Assembly (NCBI RefSeq): GCF_028686475.1
Contig: NZ_JAQUCA010000005.1
Coordinates: 1-64,000, forward strand
DNA length: 64,000 nucleotides
DNA from: Giesbergeria sp.
Lineage (GTDB): Bacteria; Pseudomonadota; Gammaproteobacteria; Burkholderiales; Burkholderiaceae_C
Direction of reading: 5' to 3'
Below are positions 52,901 through 61,337 of the stretch, piece by piece (position 1 is the first letter of the stretch; every line of letters begins with the position of its first letter). A program made the translations under genes and the position numbers. The notes beneath the pieces were generated by a model. It had not been told where the DNA came from, did no database searches, and saw only the letters and a list, made by a program, of their open reading frames with translations.

Positions 52901-54018
52901 TTCCTGTGGTGGAAGACAGCACCAAGCCAGATAAAGTACCAACACCTGGCACCGGATTGGCTGCCGACAACGGCCTAGGGGCACCGCGCGTGGTGGACCT
53001 CAATGGCGATAATCGTGCTGATATTGTCTATGCTGGCGACAACTTGGGCAATTTGTGGAAATTTGACCTCACCAGCTCTAGCGCTGATAGCTGGAAAGTA
53101 GCCTTTAGTGGTGAACCATTGTTTACTGCCAAAGGGCCAGTAGCGCAGGGTTCTACTACACGCACCAAAATTCAACCTATTTCTGCGCCCCCCACAGTAC
53201 GAGCCAATGATCGCACCAAGATCACTGGTAGCGGAAGCACTGCTAAAGATGAGCGGGTAGGCGGCATGATGGTGGCCTTTGGTACAGGCCGCAACGTGAG
53301 CCGTACTGACCCTGGTAATGTGGATGTGCAAACGCTTTATTCAGTGTTAGACAATACCCGTTACAAAGAAACTGGCACTGGCGAAGCCAAGCGCCTAGAA
53401 GTGCATCCTGGCGGCAGTGGAGGTATCCCTGCCCCAGCAGCCCTAGGTGCAGGGGTGGTTACGGCCAAACTGGCACAGCAAAAATTTGAGGAAGTCGGTG
53501 GTGGTGATTATGGTGCCATCAAACCAGCTACTGCAGAAAACGAACTAAAGAAGGAAACTTGGTCTAAATTTAACGGCTGGTACGTTGATTTACCGTCTTC
53601 GGGTGAACGCTTACTTAAGCCTATGGGTTTTTACGATGCCAGCAACGTGCTGACTGTTTGGTCACAAGTGCCTGCTAGAGGTTCATCTACTGATGAAAAT
53701 GTGGAAAGCTGTGAATTCACTTCAGCAGATGATGAACTCCAGTTCCGCACTTTTATCAATATCATGGATGGCAAGGCCCCCTCAGTACAAGTGGTGGACA
53801 AGGATAAAAATGGAAAATTTGACATGGCCAACGGCGATGGTGTTTTGGTCAACGGTAAGTACATCGGCATCTCGCGTGCTAAAGTGAGCAAGGGGCCACA
53901 CACTATCATCAGCACCAGCAGACACCAAAGCGTGGACATTGATGCTAAAAACAACCAAGAAAAATTGGCCCGTATGCCGGAAGAATCTTTGCGTCCCAGC
54001 TGGCGTCAAATTCAGTAA
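49957..54018 (+). CDS. pilY1: Type IV pilus tip-associated adhesin PilY1
   Basis: This 1353-residue exported protein is placed at the pilus tip and involved in adhesion, retraction control and surface sensing. A signal peptide ends near residue 30 (GVWA-L). The N-terminal von Willebrand A-like part has the MIDAS motif DDSTSMD (about residue 55). The C-terminal PilY1 beta-propeller (about 690-1200) includes the calcium loop with D1014, N1016, D1018 and D1022. A second EF-hand-like loop lies near the end (D1281, D1283, N1285, D1289). The start ATG 49957 has AAAGGAG. The N-terminal half is more AT-rich than its neighbours. Confidence 0.93.
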   Translation: MPRTAAPRFRKHLIALAAGAALAPHGVWALDLMQAPPGTVMPYVAPNVILSLDDSTSMDAKDMVLTNPSKAYHKDTNPYTKTRVQVLQEALQVVFSDTTLLPDEKIRLAWQSLGNCTSVEGLSFTTLGTSAASTTAANTIRLLDNTHRTNFIEYAQNYETCTSTPTHKMVKRADEYMRAPLHQNGPWASKPGETLNGENGKPLGCRRNYHILLTDGGWNGDYYGPGGTYFNSSSPYNQGTNWDNPKEDINTDPINFDNQDSKTFKAYGKRAATPAKSGTDQLPDPLGIDPREDPQDYPGFVLPDGTPYSRDNPNTWIYRDIDYLTYSSWHEGYRPCRTFTIVNTGTQSKPKWVNRCTDIQDNGSRRPGLISTLSDWTFKSWAVRLQAKEDLDGEVAPLPEYEKASPTETFTNPKTKKTATLEKYWNPRYNPATWAHMITFTIGFSKASLPSEQYRPMGTSSQTAGNIGKYWREGTTGAKNYGGSTTGLFYYLDGPTKANSTDATTNNGNSGNLIKPSSNMPYGYDGSFADYAAGRAQWYSIEQSEEDMWHAAINGRGQFYAVEEGEDLKEAFRQIVKTINSNVDPELSASATSGSNVSRSEVGKYTASYEPKNGWKGAVTADRVKPDGTTVTDPNWGGKTTADKLDALSDVTTRFILSWSDKWSSTEYKGGVPFKWASDESYLSTAQKIWLQKNISGSDEGATKGQQRLNYVRGDQSLEGDGKPFRQRQSRQGDIVNSDVWYTGAPSADYLLKGYTDFVRNHSGRPGMLYVGGNDGMLHGFAAKDGEEKIAYVPRGVLPNLTYLTHPQYNESHKYFVDGSPMTGDVDMNGGKQDPKAEGYDAYTPNWRTLLVGTLGLGGKGYFVLDVTNPTANTVSGVAGFSETNASQLVKLDRTRGSSEIAPNCDDISNATLKNFCKEERDIGHISAKPVSDDNDLMRTNQITRMNDNRWAVILGNGYNSTNQRPVLLIQYLDGDKKLKRIPVVEDSTKPDKVPTPGTGLAADNGLGAPRVVDLNGDNRADIVYAGDNLGNLWKFDLTSSSADSWKVAFSGEPLFTAKGPVAQGSTTRTKIQPISAPPTVRANDRTKITGSGSTAKDERVGGMMVAFGTGRNVSRTDPGNVDVQTLYSVLDNTRYKETGTGEAKRLEVHPGGSGGIPAPAALGAGVVTAKLAQQKFEEVGGGDYGAIKPATAENELKKETWSKFNGWYVDLPSSGERLLKPMGFYDASNVLTVWSQVPARGSSTDENVESCEFTSADDELQFRTFINIMDGKAPSVQVVDKDKNGKFDMANGDGVLVNGKYIGISRAKVSKGPHTIISTSRHQSVDIDAKNNQEKLARMPEESLRPSWRQIQ

Positions 54019-54030
54019 TTGGAGTGCCAG

Positions 54031-54468
54031 ATGCAAACCATACCCACAAAAACAAGCGCCATGCAGCAAAAAGGTTTCACTCTGATAGAGATGATGATTG
54101 TGGTGGCAGTGATTGGCATTTTGTCAGCGATTGCCTACCCCAGTTATACCGAGTATGTGCGCCGTGGGCACCGGGCTGAAGCGCGGGCGGGCTTGCTGCA
54201 AGCGGCGCAGTGGCTAGAGCGGGCGGCTACGGCCACCGGCACCTATCCACTCGCAGCGGCTTTTCCTGACAATCTCAAAAAGGTACCCAACGATAGGTAC
54301 GATATTTCTATCACGTCTGCCGATGGGTCCACCTATACGCTCACGGCCACACCCAAGGGCGCACAGACTGGCGATAAATGCGGCAATTACACCCTCGACC
54401 AAGCTGGTTTGCGCGGTGCCAAGGGTGTAACCTCTGGCGCTATTGTGACCGAGTGCTGGGGCAAGTAA
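54031..54468 (+). CDS. pilE: Type IV pilin-like protein PilE
   Basis: This 145-residue pilin has cleavage at G15 before [27 protein letters not shown], with Glu5 kept. The globular domain has TATGTYPL and a C-terminal pair of cysteines ([10 protein letters not shown]...CWGK) for the D-loop disulfide. By position after pilY1 it is the minor pilin PilE rather than the main pilus subunit. The start is ATG 54031, with GGAG upstream; ATG 54061 is possible. Confidence 0.88.
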   Translation: MQTIPTKTSAMQQKGFTLIEMMIVVAVIGILSAIAYPSYTEYVRRGHRAEARAGLLQAAQWLERAATATGTYPLAAAFPDNLKKVPNDRYDISITSADGSTYTLTATPKGAQTGDKCGNYTLDQAGLRGAKGVTSGAIVTECWGK

Positions 54469-54528
54469 GCGCGCCCCTGTGCTGCCTGCCCCCTGTGTGC
54501 CACCCTGGCTTTTTTCAGGAGAACACCC

Positions 54529-55113
54529 TTGACATCGTTACCCCAACCCCAGCCACCCACCAGCATTCAGAATTATTTGGATGGCGAGCAGGCCAGCGAC
54601 ATCAAACACGAGTATCTGGCGGGCCAAATAGTGGCTATGGGTGGTGCAAGCGATAAACACAGCTTAATTGGCGGCTCGTTGTACGCGGCGCTGCTGCCTG
54701 CGGCACGCCGCAAAGCGTGCCAGCTTTTCATGGCCGACATGAAGGTGCGCGTGGACCACGATGGCGAGAGCTATTTTTACTACCCCGACCTGCTACTGAG
54801 CTGCCAGCCCAAGGACCGAGAATCGGCCTACTACCGTCGCCATCCCTGTTTGCTGGTAGAAGTGCTGTCCCCCAGCACCGAGCGCATCGACACGCTTGAA
54901 AAGCTGCTCGCCTACCGCCTGCTGCCCAGCCTGCGCGAGTACCTCTTGCTGCGCCAAGACCGGGTGCAGGCCGATTTGTACCAGCGCGATGACGAAGGCC
55001 GTTGGCAGCACCACACCTTCACCCAGCCGGACGATGTGCTGACGCTGCACTGTTTGGAGGCTGCCGTGCCTTTGCACGAGGTGTATGCCGATGTGCCGGA
55101 GCTGCTGGCATAG
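54529..55113 (+). CDS. Uma2 family (DUF820) nuclease-like protein
   Basis: This 194-residue protein has the PD-(D/E)xK-like Uma2 fold. Conserved acidic positions are E28 (HEYL), D87 (YYPDLLLSC) and E111 (LLVEVLSPST), followed by TLEKLLAYR. The family is abundant in cyanobacteria and scattered in proteobacteria; the function is unclear, and nuclease activity is predicted from fold. It starts at TTG 54529 with AGGAG 8 bases upstream. It is an isolated gene between the pilin cluster and ribD, suggesting acquisition. Confidence 0.82.
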   Translation: MTSLPQPQPPTSIQNYLDGEQASDIKHEYLAGQIVAMGGASDKHSLIGGSLYAALLPAARRKACQLFMADMKVRVDHDGESYFYYPDLLLSCQPKDRESAYYRRHPCLLVEVLSPSTERIDTLEKLLAYRLLPSLREYLLLRQDRVQADLYQRDDEGRWQHHTFTQPDDVLTLHCLEAAVPLHEVYADVPELLA

Positions 55114-55131
55114 GAACGTTACCACGCTAAC

Positions 55132-56262
55132 ATGGTGGGCATGTTGCAAACATCCGCGCCCTTTATCTCGCAAGCGCTTGAGCTGGCCGCTCAGGCGCTT
55201 TTTCTTTCCAACCCCAATCCGCGTGTCGGTTGCGTGATTGCCGATGCCGCTGGCCAAGTGCTAGGCCAAGGTTACACCCAGCAAGCCGGTGGCCCCCATG
55301 CCGAAATCATGGCACTGCGCGATGCTGCAGCGGCAGGGCGCGCTGTGCGTGGCGCTACCGCCTACGTCACGCTAGAACCCTGCGCGCACCAAGGACGCAC
55401 CGGGCCTTGCTGTGATGCCTTGATTGCCGCTGGCATAGGCCGGGTGGTGGCCTCGCTGGCCGACCCGAATCCCTTGGTGGGTGGCCAAGGTTTTGCCCGG
55501 CTGCGCGCGGCGGGCGTACAGGTAGAAGTGGGACCGGGATCCGCTGAATCGCGCGCGCTGAACATTGGTTTTTTAAGCCGCATGGTGCGCGGCACGCCTT
55601 GGGTGCGCCTGAAGGTGGCGGCCTCGTTGGATGGCACCACGGCGCTGCACAATGGCACCAGCCAATGGATTACCTCGCCCGAAGCGCGCGCCGACGGCCA
55701 CGCTTGGCGCGCGCGTGCCTGTGCCATCCTCACCGGTAGCGGCACCATTTTGGCCGATAACCCACGTTTGGATGTGCGCGAGTTGGCCACGCCACGGCAG
55801 CCGCAGGTGGTGGTGGTGGACAGCCAATTGCAAACGCCCGCCAATGCGCGGCTGTTTGCCACCGCGCGCCCGGTGCTGATTTACACCAGCGCCAGCCAAG
55901 ATGCTGATTTTTTACAACGCCAAGCGGCGCTGCAAGCGCAAGGGGCCACGGTGGTGGCCTTGCCCAACACGGAAGGGCGGGTCCATTTGGCAGCCATGCT
56001 GTGCAACTTGGGCCAGCGCGGCATCAATGAGCTGCATGTAGAAGCCGGACAGCGGCTCAATGGCGCTTTGCTGCGTGCTGGGCTGGTCGATGAGTTGTTG
56101 CTGTATTTGGCACCGTTGCTCCTCGGGCAGGGCAGAGGCATGAGCGATTTGGGGCCACTGGAGGCACTGGCACAGGGGCAAACGCTGGAGTTTACCGCTG
56201 TGGAGCGCGTGGGGCCTGATATGCGCTTGCTGGCCCGACCACCCGGCAGAGCCAATTTTTAG
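55132..56262 (+). CDS. ribD: Bifunctional riboflavin deaminase/reductase RibD
   Basis: RibD carries out the second and third steps of riboflavin synthesis. The 376-residue product has an N-terminal zinc deaminase domain with H56-A-E58 and C84/C93 (PCAHQGRTGPC). The C-terminal reductase domain has VRLKVAASLDGTTA, GSGTILADNPRLDVR and the ELHVEAGQRLNGALL block. ATG 55132 is used; ATG 55141 is close. ribE follows after 15 bp. Confidence 0.95.
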   Translation: MVGMLQTSAPFISQALELAAQALFLSNPNPRVGCVIADAAGQVLGQGYTQQAGGPHAEIMALRDAAAAGRAVRGATAYVTLEPCAHQGRTGPCCDALIAAGIGRVVASLADPNPLVGGQGFARLRAAGVQVEVGPGSAESRALNIGFLSRMVRGTPWVRLKVAASLDGTTALHNGTSQWITSPEARADGHAWRARACAILTGSGTILADNPRLDVRELATPRQPQVVVVDSQLQTPANARLFATARPVLIYTSASQDADFLQRQAALQAQGATVVALPNTEGRVHLAAMLCNLGQRGINELHVEAGQRLNGALLRAGLVDELLLYLAPLLLGQGRGMSDLGPLEALAQGQTLEFTAVERVGPDMRLLARPPGRANF

Positions 56263-56277
56263 GCACAATCTGGCCCT

Positions 56278-56916
56278 ATGTTTACTGGAATTATCACCGG
56301 CATGGGGCAGATTGCCGCCGTGCAACCCTTGGGCGATTTGCCATCGCATGGCAAACGCCTCACTATTACCGCCCCAGCGGGCTATTTAGACGATGTAGGC
56401 TTGGGCGATAGCATCGCCCTGAATGGTGCTTGCATGACGGTGACCACGCTCAACGTGGCACGGCAGCAATTCACCATCGACATCTCGGCAGAATCGCTGG
56501 ACAAAACCACCGGCTTAGCGGCCGAAGGCCCCATCAACCTAGAAAAAGCCCTGCGCGCCAATGACCGGCTGGGCGGGCATTTGGTGTCCGGCCATGTGGA
56601 TGGCTTGGGCCAAGTCACCCACTTTGGGCCAGTGGGCGAAAGTTGGGAGTTGCGCGTACTGGCCCCAGCAGAGTTAGGGCGCTTTTTGGCCTACAAAGGC
56701 TCGATTGTTATCAATGGCGTAAGCTTGACGGTCAACCGCACCAGCGATAGCGCCCAAGGCTGCGAAGTGAGTATCAATCTGATTCCGCACACGGTACAAA
56801 ACACCGCTTTGCAGTATTTGCGCGTGGGTAGCCAAGTCAATTTGGAAGTGGATTTGATTGCCCGCTATGTGGCCCGCATGTTAGAGGCCGCACCAGCGGT
56901 GCAGCCTCTGGGCTAA
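56278..56916 (+). CDS. ribE: Riboflavin synthase alpha chain
   Basis: This enzyme dismutates two lumazines to riboflavin. The 212-residue product consists of two similar barrels, the first starting MFTGIITGMGQI and the second with the HLVSGHVDGLGQV region. Characteristic SIALNGACMTVT and SIVINGVSLTVN repeats mark each half. The remaining rib genes (ribBA, ribH) are not in the window. Confidence 0.95.
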   Translation: MFTGIITGMGQIAAVQPLGDLPSHGKRLTITAPAGYLDDVGLGDSIALNGACMTVTTLNVARQQFTIDISAESLDKTTGLAAEGPINLEKALRANDRLGGHLVSGHVDGLGQVTHFGPVGESWELRVLAPAELGRFLAYKGSIVINGVSLTVNRTSDSAQGCEVSINLIPHTVQNTALQYLRVGSQVNLEVDLIARYVARMLEAAPAVQPLG

Positions 56917-56938
56917 GAGTTTTCCTCAAAAGCAGCCT

Positions 56939-57256
56939 TTATGCCACTCCAGCATGCAACTGCACCCCAAGTGCCTTGGTCACTTTAAGAACGGTTGCAA
57001 AGCTGGGGTTACCATGCTCGCTGAGTGCCTTATAGAGACTTTCGCGGCTCAACCCGGCTTCTTTGGCCACTTGGGCCATGCCCTTGGCGCGCGCAATGTC
57101 GCCTAAAGCACGGGCAATGCCGGTGATGTCGTCGGGCGCTTCTGTGAGCCAAGCATCCAGATAGGCGGCCATTTCTTCAGGGCTACGCAGCTGTTCTGCA
57201 ATATCGTAGGCTACTGTCTTGGTAGCAGTGGGTATGCTTTTGTGCGATGTGGGCAT
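56939..57256 (-). CDS. Addiction module antidote, HI1420/HigA-like
   Basis: This 105-residue antitoxin starts with an N-terminal helix pair (YDIAEQLRSPEEMAAYLDAWL). A Cro/C1-type helix-turn-helix follows at about 55-100 (MAQVAKEAGLSRESLYKALSEHGNPSFATVLKVTKALG). This is the pattern of the putative addiction-module antidote family that follows a RelE-like toxin. It begins 2 bp after the toxin stop, so toxin precedes antitoxin. It probably represses the shared promoter. Confidence 0.88.
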   Translation of the reverse strand: MPTSHKSIPTATKTVAYDIAEQLRSPEEMAAYLDAWLTEAPDDITGIARALGDIARAKGMAQVAKEAGLSRESLYKALSEHGNPSFATVLKVTKALGVQLHAGVA

Positions 57257-57258
57257 GT

Positions 57259-57555
57259 TTATTCCTCCTGAAGGTTGCGCGCAAGTTCTTGGGCAAGCGC
57301 AATGTCCTCCTGCTGGCTTGATTTGTCGCCACCTACGAGGAGGATGATTAACTCGTCGCCGCGCTGGGTGTAATACACCCTGTAACCGGGGCCAACATCA
57401 ATTTTTAGTTCAGACAGACCTTGGCTAAGATGGCGGTGTTGGCCGGGGTTGCCGTGGGCAAGACGATCCACCCGCACCTGAATCCGCGCCCGAGCTGTGC
57501 GATCCTTCAGATGGTTAATCCAATCCCGGTATAGCTCGGTCGTTCGTACACGCAT
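57259..57555 (-). CDS. RelE/ParE superfamily toxin, HI1419-like
   Basis: This 98-residue toxin has the compact basic fold: RDWINHLKDRTARARIQVRVDRLAHGNPGQHR, then VGPGYRVYYTQRGDELIILLVGGDKSSQQEDI with the GYRVYY and GGDKSxQxxDI blocks of this subfamily. I start at ATG 57555 (MRVRTTELY); the extension to 57657 overlaps the upstream spacer. Targets are probably ribosome-associated mRNA or gyrase, undetermined here. Confidence 0.88.
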   Translation of the reverse strand: MRVRTTELYRDWINHLKDRTARARIQVRVDRLAHGNPGQHRHLSQGLSELKIDVGPGYRVYYTQRGDELIILLVGGDKSSQQEDIALAQELARNLQEE

Positions 57556-57672
57556 GGTTGATTGTAGCCCATGAGATACAAAATCAAACTTTGCACCTCT
57601 TGGGCTAACCCGGCAATCCAATGTTTGAGCAGACAGTTTCTGATTTTCTAGTGCCACCCAAACCGATTGGCG

Positions 57673-59463
57673 TTAGAAAGCGTCTAAGGCCAGTGCCGTC
57701 ACGCTGGCAGCGCCGCGCACGATGCTATCGCGCAAGCTGCTGGCTTTGACCAAAATATGCTCGGCGTAAAACTGTGCAGTGGCAATCTTGGCCTGCATAA
57801 AGGCAGCATCTTGGCCGTGGGCCAATTGCTCTTGCGCTACCAACAGGCTGCGGCCCAATTGCCAACCAGCAACCAAATTACCGGCCAACATCATGTAGGG
57901 CACGCTACCGGCATAGACGGCATTGGGCTGGCTCTTGGCGTTGGCCAAAATGAACTCGACCACGTCGGTAAACGCTTGGCGAGCCTGTTGCAGGTTTTGT
58001 GCTACTGCCAGCGCTGCGGGGGTGCCGCTGTCTTGCAAGTCCACTTCGGTTTGGGCAATTTGCGTGGCGATGTTTTGTGCGGTTTGGCCGCCATCGCGCA
58101 CGGTTTTACGACCCACCAAATCATTGGCTTGGATAGCGCTGGTACCTTCGTAAATGGTCAGGATACGGGCATCGCGGAAATACTGGGCGGCGCCGGTTTC
58201 TTCGATATAGCCCATGCCGCCATGCACTTGCACGCCGAGCGAAGTCACTTCAATGCTGGCCTCGGTGCTGTAACCTTTGACCAAAGGCACTAAAAACTCA
58301 TAGATAGCGGTGTTTTGTGCGCGGGTATCGGCGTTGGGGTGATGGTGTGCGGCATCGTAGGCACCTGCGGCCACAATCGCCAAGGCGCGGCAACCCTCGG
58401 TGGTGGCACGCATGGTCATGAGCATACGGCGTACATCGGGGTGGTGGATGATGGCAGCGCTGGCTTTAATGCTGCCATCCACGGGGCGGCTTTGTACCCG
58501 GTCTTTGGCGTATTGCACGGCCTTTTGGTAGGCGCGCTCAGACACGGCAATGCCTTGCACCCCGACAGCGTAGCGGGCCGAGTTCATCATGATGAACATG
58601 TACTCTAAGCCCCGGTTTTCTTCGCCCACCAGATAGCCGATAGCGCCGCCGTGGTCGCCAAACTGCAATACGGCAGTAGGGCTGGCCTTGATGCCCAGTT
58701 TATGCTCGATGCTGACGCATTCGACATCATTGCGCGCGCCCAAAGAGCCATCAGCGTTGACGAGGAACTTGGGCACCACAAACAGGCTGATGCCTTTCAC
58801 GCCCTCGGGCGCACCTTGCACCCGTGCCAGCACGAGATGGACGATGTTCTCAGCCAGGTCGTGTTCGCCATAGGTGATAAAAATTTTCGTGCCAAATACC
58901 TTGTAGCTGCCATCGTCTTGCGGCTGGGCGCGGCTGCGTACGGCCGCCAAATCCGAACCTGCTTGGGGTTCGGTCAGGTTCATGGTGCCTGTCCACTCGC
59001 CGCTGACCAGCTTTTCTAAATAAGTGGCTTTGAGTTCGTCCGAACCGGCGGTAAGCAGGGCTTCAATCGCGCCATCGGTCAGCATAGGGCACAGGGCAAA
59101 GCTCATGCTGGCGCTGTGGGCCATTTCGGCACAGGCAGCGCCAATGGCTTTGGGCAAGCCTTGGCCGCCAAAATCTACCGGGTGTTGCAAGCCTTGCCAA
59201 CCGGCCTCGGTGAATTGGCGATAGGCTTCTTTGAAGCCGGGCGAGGTGGTGACGTTGCCATCTTGCCAGCTAGAGGGATTTTTATCGCTTTCCCAATTGA
59301 GCGGAGCCACCACGTTTTGATTGAACTTGGCGCATTCTTCTAGCACCGCTTGGGCAGTGTCCAAACCAGCATCTTCAAAACCGGGGATTTGGGCGATTTG
59401 CTCTAAGTGTGCCAAATGCTCGATGGCAAACAGCATGTCTTTGACGGGAGCGGTGTAACTCAT
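57673..59463 (-). CDS. Acyl-CoA dehydrogenase, DmdC-like long form
   Basis: This is a 596-residue FAD enzyme. The central part shows MNLTEPQAGSDLAAVRSRA and VFGTKIFITYGEHD, with the catalytic-region ILTIYEGTSAIQANDLVGRK at about 430-450. A C-terminal extension of about 120 residues marks the 600-residue class that includes 3-methylmercaptopropionyl-CoA dehydrogenase (DmdC) and long fatty-acyl enzymes. The substrate cannot be told. It follows etfBA and can pass electrons to that ETF. Confidence 0.92.
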   Translation of the reverse strand: MSYTAPVKDMLFAIEHLAHLEQIAQIPGFEDAGLDTAQAVLEECAKFNQNVVAPLNWESDKNPSSWQDGNVTTSPGFKEAYRQFTEAGWQGLQHPVDFGGQGLPKAIGAACAEMAHSASMSFALCPMLTDGAIEALLTAGSDELKATYLEKLVSGEWTGTMNLTEPQAGSDLAAVRSRAQPQDDGSYKVFGTKIFITYGEHDLAENIVHLVLARVQGAPEGVKGISLFVVPKFLVNADGSLGARNDVECVSIEHKLGIKASPTAVLQFGDHGGAIGYLVGEENRGLEYMFIMMNSARYAVGVQGIAVSERAYQKAVQYAKDRVQSRPVDGSIKASAAIIHHPDVRRMLMTMRATTEGCRALAIVAAGAYDAAHHHPNADTRAQNTAIYEFLVPLVKGYSTEASIEVTSLGVQVHGGMGYIEETGAAQYFRDARILTIYEGTSAIQANDLVGRKTVRDGGQTAQNIATQIAQTEVDLQDSGTPAALAVAQNLQQARQAFTDVVEFILANAKSQPNAVYAGSVPYMMLAGNLVAGWQLGRSLLVAQEQLAHGQDAAFMQAKIATAQFYAEHILVKASSLRDSIVRGAASVTALALDAF

Positions 59464-59504
59464 GGCTTAATTTTTCTTGAAAAAAGAGACATAGCGAAAA
59501 CACG

Positions 59505-59528
59505 AAAGGGGGCGCACTGCCCCCCTTT
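59505..59528 (-). terminator. GC-rich hairpin between etfA and acyl-CoA dehydrogenase
   Basis: AAAGGGGG (59505-59512) pairs with CCCCCTTT (59521-59528), extended by one inner GC pair. On the minus strand only a TTTT run follows a few bases later, so it may attenuate rather than fully end the etf transcript. Confidence 0.5.
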
Positions 59529-59550
59529 GACCGTGGTTGCGGTGGAGGGC

Positions 59551-60483
59551 TTAGAGCTGTTTCACCAGCTCGGGCACGGCTTGGAACAAGTCGGCCTCCA
59601 GACCATAATCAGCCACGCTAAAAATAGGTGCTTCAGGGTCTTTGTTGATGGCGACAATGACTTTACTGTCTTTCATACCCGCCAAGTGCTGGATGGCACC
59701 CGAGATACCGCAGGCGATATACAGTTGGGGCGCAACGATTTTGCCGGTTTGGCCCACTTGCCAATCGTTGGGGGCGTAGCCTGCATCGACAGCGGCGCGG
59801 CTGGCACCGATGGCTGCGCCCAGCTTGTCCGCCAAGGGGGTGATGACTTCTTGGAATTTTTCGGCGCTGCCCAAGGCACGGCCACCCGAAACGATAATTT
59901 TGGCGGCGGTCAGTTCAGGGCGGTCGCTCTTGGCAATTTCGCTGCCCACATAGCTGCTGCTGCCGGCATCGGCCACAGCAGCAATGCTTTCTACAGCGGC
60001 GCTGCCACCCGTGGCAGCAGCGGCATCAAAGCCGGTACCGCGCACGGTAATCACCTTCACACTGTCGCTGCTTTGTACGGTGGCAATGGCGTTACCAGCG
60101 TAAATCGGGCGCTCAAAGGTGTCGGTCGACACCACTTTGCTGATTTCGCTGATTTGCGCCACATCCAGCAGGGCAGCGACGCGCGGGGCGGCATTTTTGC
60201 CGTTGGCAGTGGCGGCAAACAAAATGTGGCTGTAGTTGCTGGCGACTGCCAGCACTTGGGCAGCTACGTTTTCAGCCAAAGCATGGGCCAGTGCGGGGCC
60301 ATCGGCGTGCAATACCTTGCTCACACCAGCGATTTGGCTGGCTGCTTGGGCCGCAGCACCTGCGTTATGACCAGCGACCAACACATGGATGTCACCACCG
60401 ATAGCAGCGGCAGCGCTGATGGTGTTGAGGGTTGCGCCCTTGAGGCTGGCGTTGTCGTGTTCTGCAATAACGAGGGTCGTCAT
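59551..60483 (-). CDS. etfA: Electron transfer flavoprotein subunit alpha
   Basis: This 310-residue FAD-binding subunit begins [20 protein letters not shown]. The C-terminal FAD domain contains [55 protein letters not shown], and ended blocks [19 protein letters not shown]. It accepts electrons from acyl-CoA dehydrogenases and passes them to ETF-quinone oxidoreductase (not in the window). It lies 28 bp after etfB. Confidence 0.96.
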   Translation of the reverse strand: MTTLVIAEHDNASLKGATLNTISAAAAIGGDIHVLVAGHNAGAAAQAASQIAGVSKVLHADGPALAHALAENVAAQVLAVASNYSHILFAATANGKNAAPRVAALLDVAQISEISKVVSTDTFERPIYAGNAIATVQSSDSVKVITVRGTGFDAAAATGGSAAVESIAAVADAGSSSYVGSEIAKSDRPELTAAKIIVSGGRALGSAEKFQEVITPLADKLGAAIGASRAAVDAGYAPNDWQVGQTGKIVAPQLYIACGISGAIQHLAGMKDSKVIVAINKDPEAPIFSVADYGLEADLFQAVPELVKQL

Positions 60484-60511
60484 GTTTTTATCCTTGATGC
60501 TTCGCAGTTTT

Positions 60512-61261
60512 TTACAGTACCTTGGCTTCGGTCTTGAGTTTGGCTACCAAAGTGGCCACGTCGGCCACCTTGACACCCGCGCCGCGTTGCGGTGGCTCGC
60601 TCACTTTCAGGGTTTGGAGGCGGGGGGCCACATCGACACCCAAATCAGCCGGTTTGACGTTTTCCAGCGGCTTCTTTTTCGCCTTCATGATGTTGGGCAG
60701 GGTGACGTAGCGCGGCTCGTTCAGGCGCAGGTCGGTGGTGATGACGGCAGGCAAGCTCAGGGAGAGGGTTTCTAAGCCGCCATCGACTTCGCGCGTGACT
60801 TGGGCTTTGCCATCGGCCAGCTCGATTTTGCTGGCAAAGGTAGCTTGCGGCAGACCGGCCAAAGCGGCCAGCATTTGGCCGGTTTGGTTGGCATCATCAT
60901 CGATGGCTTGTTTGCCCAAAATGATGAGGCCGGGTTGTTCTTTGTCCACCAGCGCCTTGAGCAGCTTGGCCACGGCCAGCGGTTGCAGCTCCATATCGGT
61001 TTCGACCAAGATGGCACGGTCAGCACCGATGGCCATCGCAGTACGCAGGGTTTCTTGGCATTGGGCCACGCCGCAAGAGACGGCCACCACTTCAGTGACT
61101 AAACCCTTTTCTTTCAGGCGCACTGCCTCTTCTACCGCGATTTCGTCAAACGGGTTCATGCTCATTTTGACGTTGGCGATGTCTACGCCCGTTCCATCAG
61201 ACTTCACACGGACTTTTACGTTGTAGTCCACCACGCGCTTGACTGGGACCAATACCTTCAT
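60512..61261 (-). CDS. etfB: Electron transfer flavoprotein subunit beta
   Basis: This 249-residue AMP-binding subunit starts [20 protein letters not shown]. It contains [52 protein letters not shown] and the ETF beta signature around [27 protein letters not shown]. It precedes etfA in the usual order. Confidence 0.96.
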   Translation of the reverse strand: MKVLVPVKRVVDYNVKVRVKSDGTGVDIANVKMSMNPFDEIAVEEAVRLKEKGLVTEVVAVSCGVAQCQETLRTAMAIGADRAILVETDMELQPLAVAKLLKALVDKEQPGLIILGKQAIDDDANQTGQMLAALAGLPQATFASKIELADGKAQVTREVDGGLETLSLSLPAVITTDLRLNEPRYVTLPNIMKAKKKPLENVKPADLGVDVAPRLQTLKVSEPPQRGAGVKVADVATLVAKLKTEAKVL

Positions 61262-61337
61262 AACTGCGGCTCCTAGGAGGGTTGTTGATTAAGTTGACGT
61301 TTACGTAAGATGCAACATTCTATGCTGTACGGCGCAC

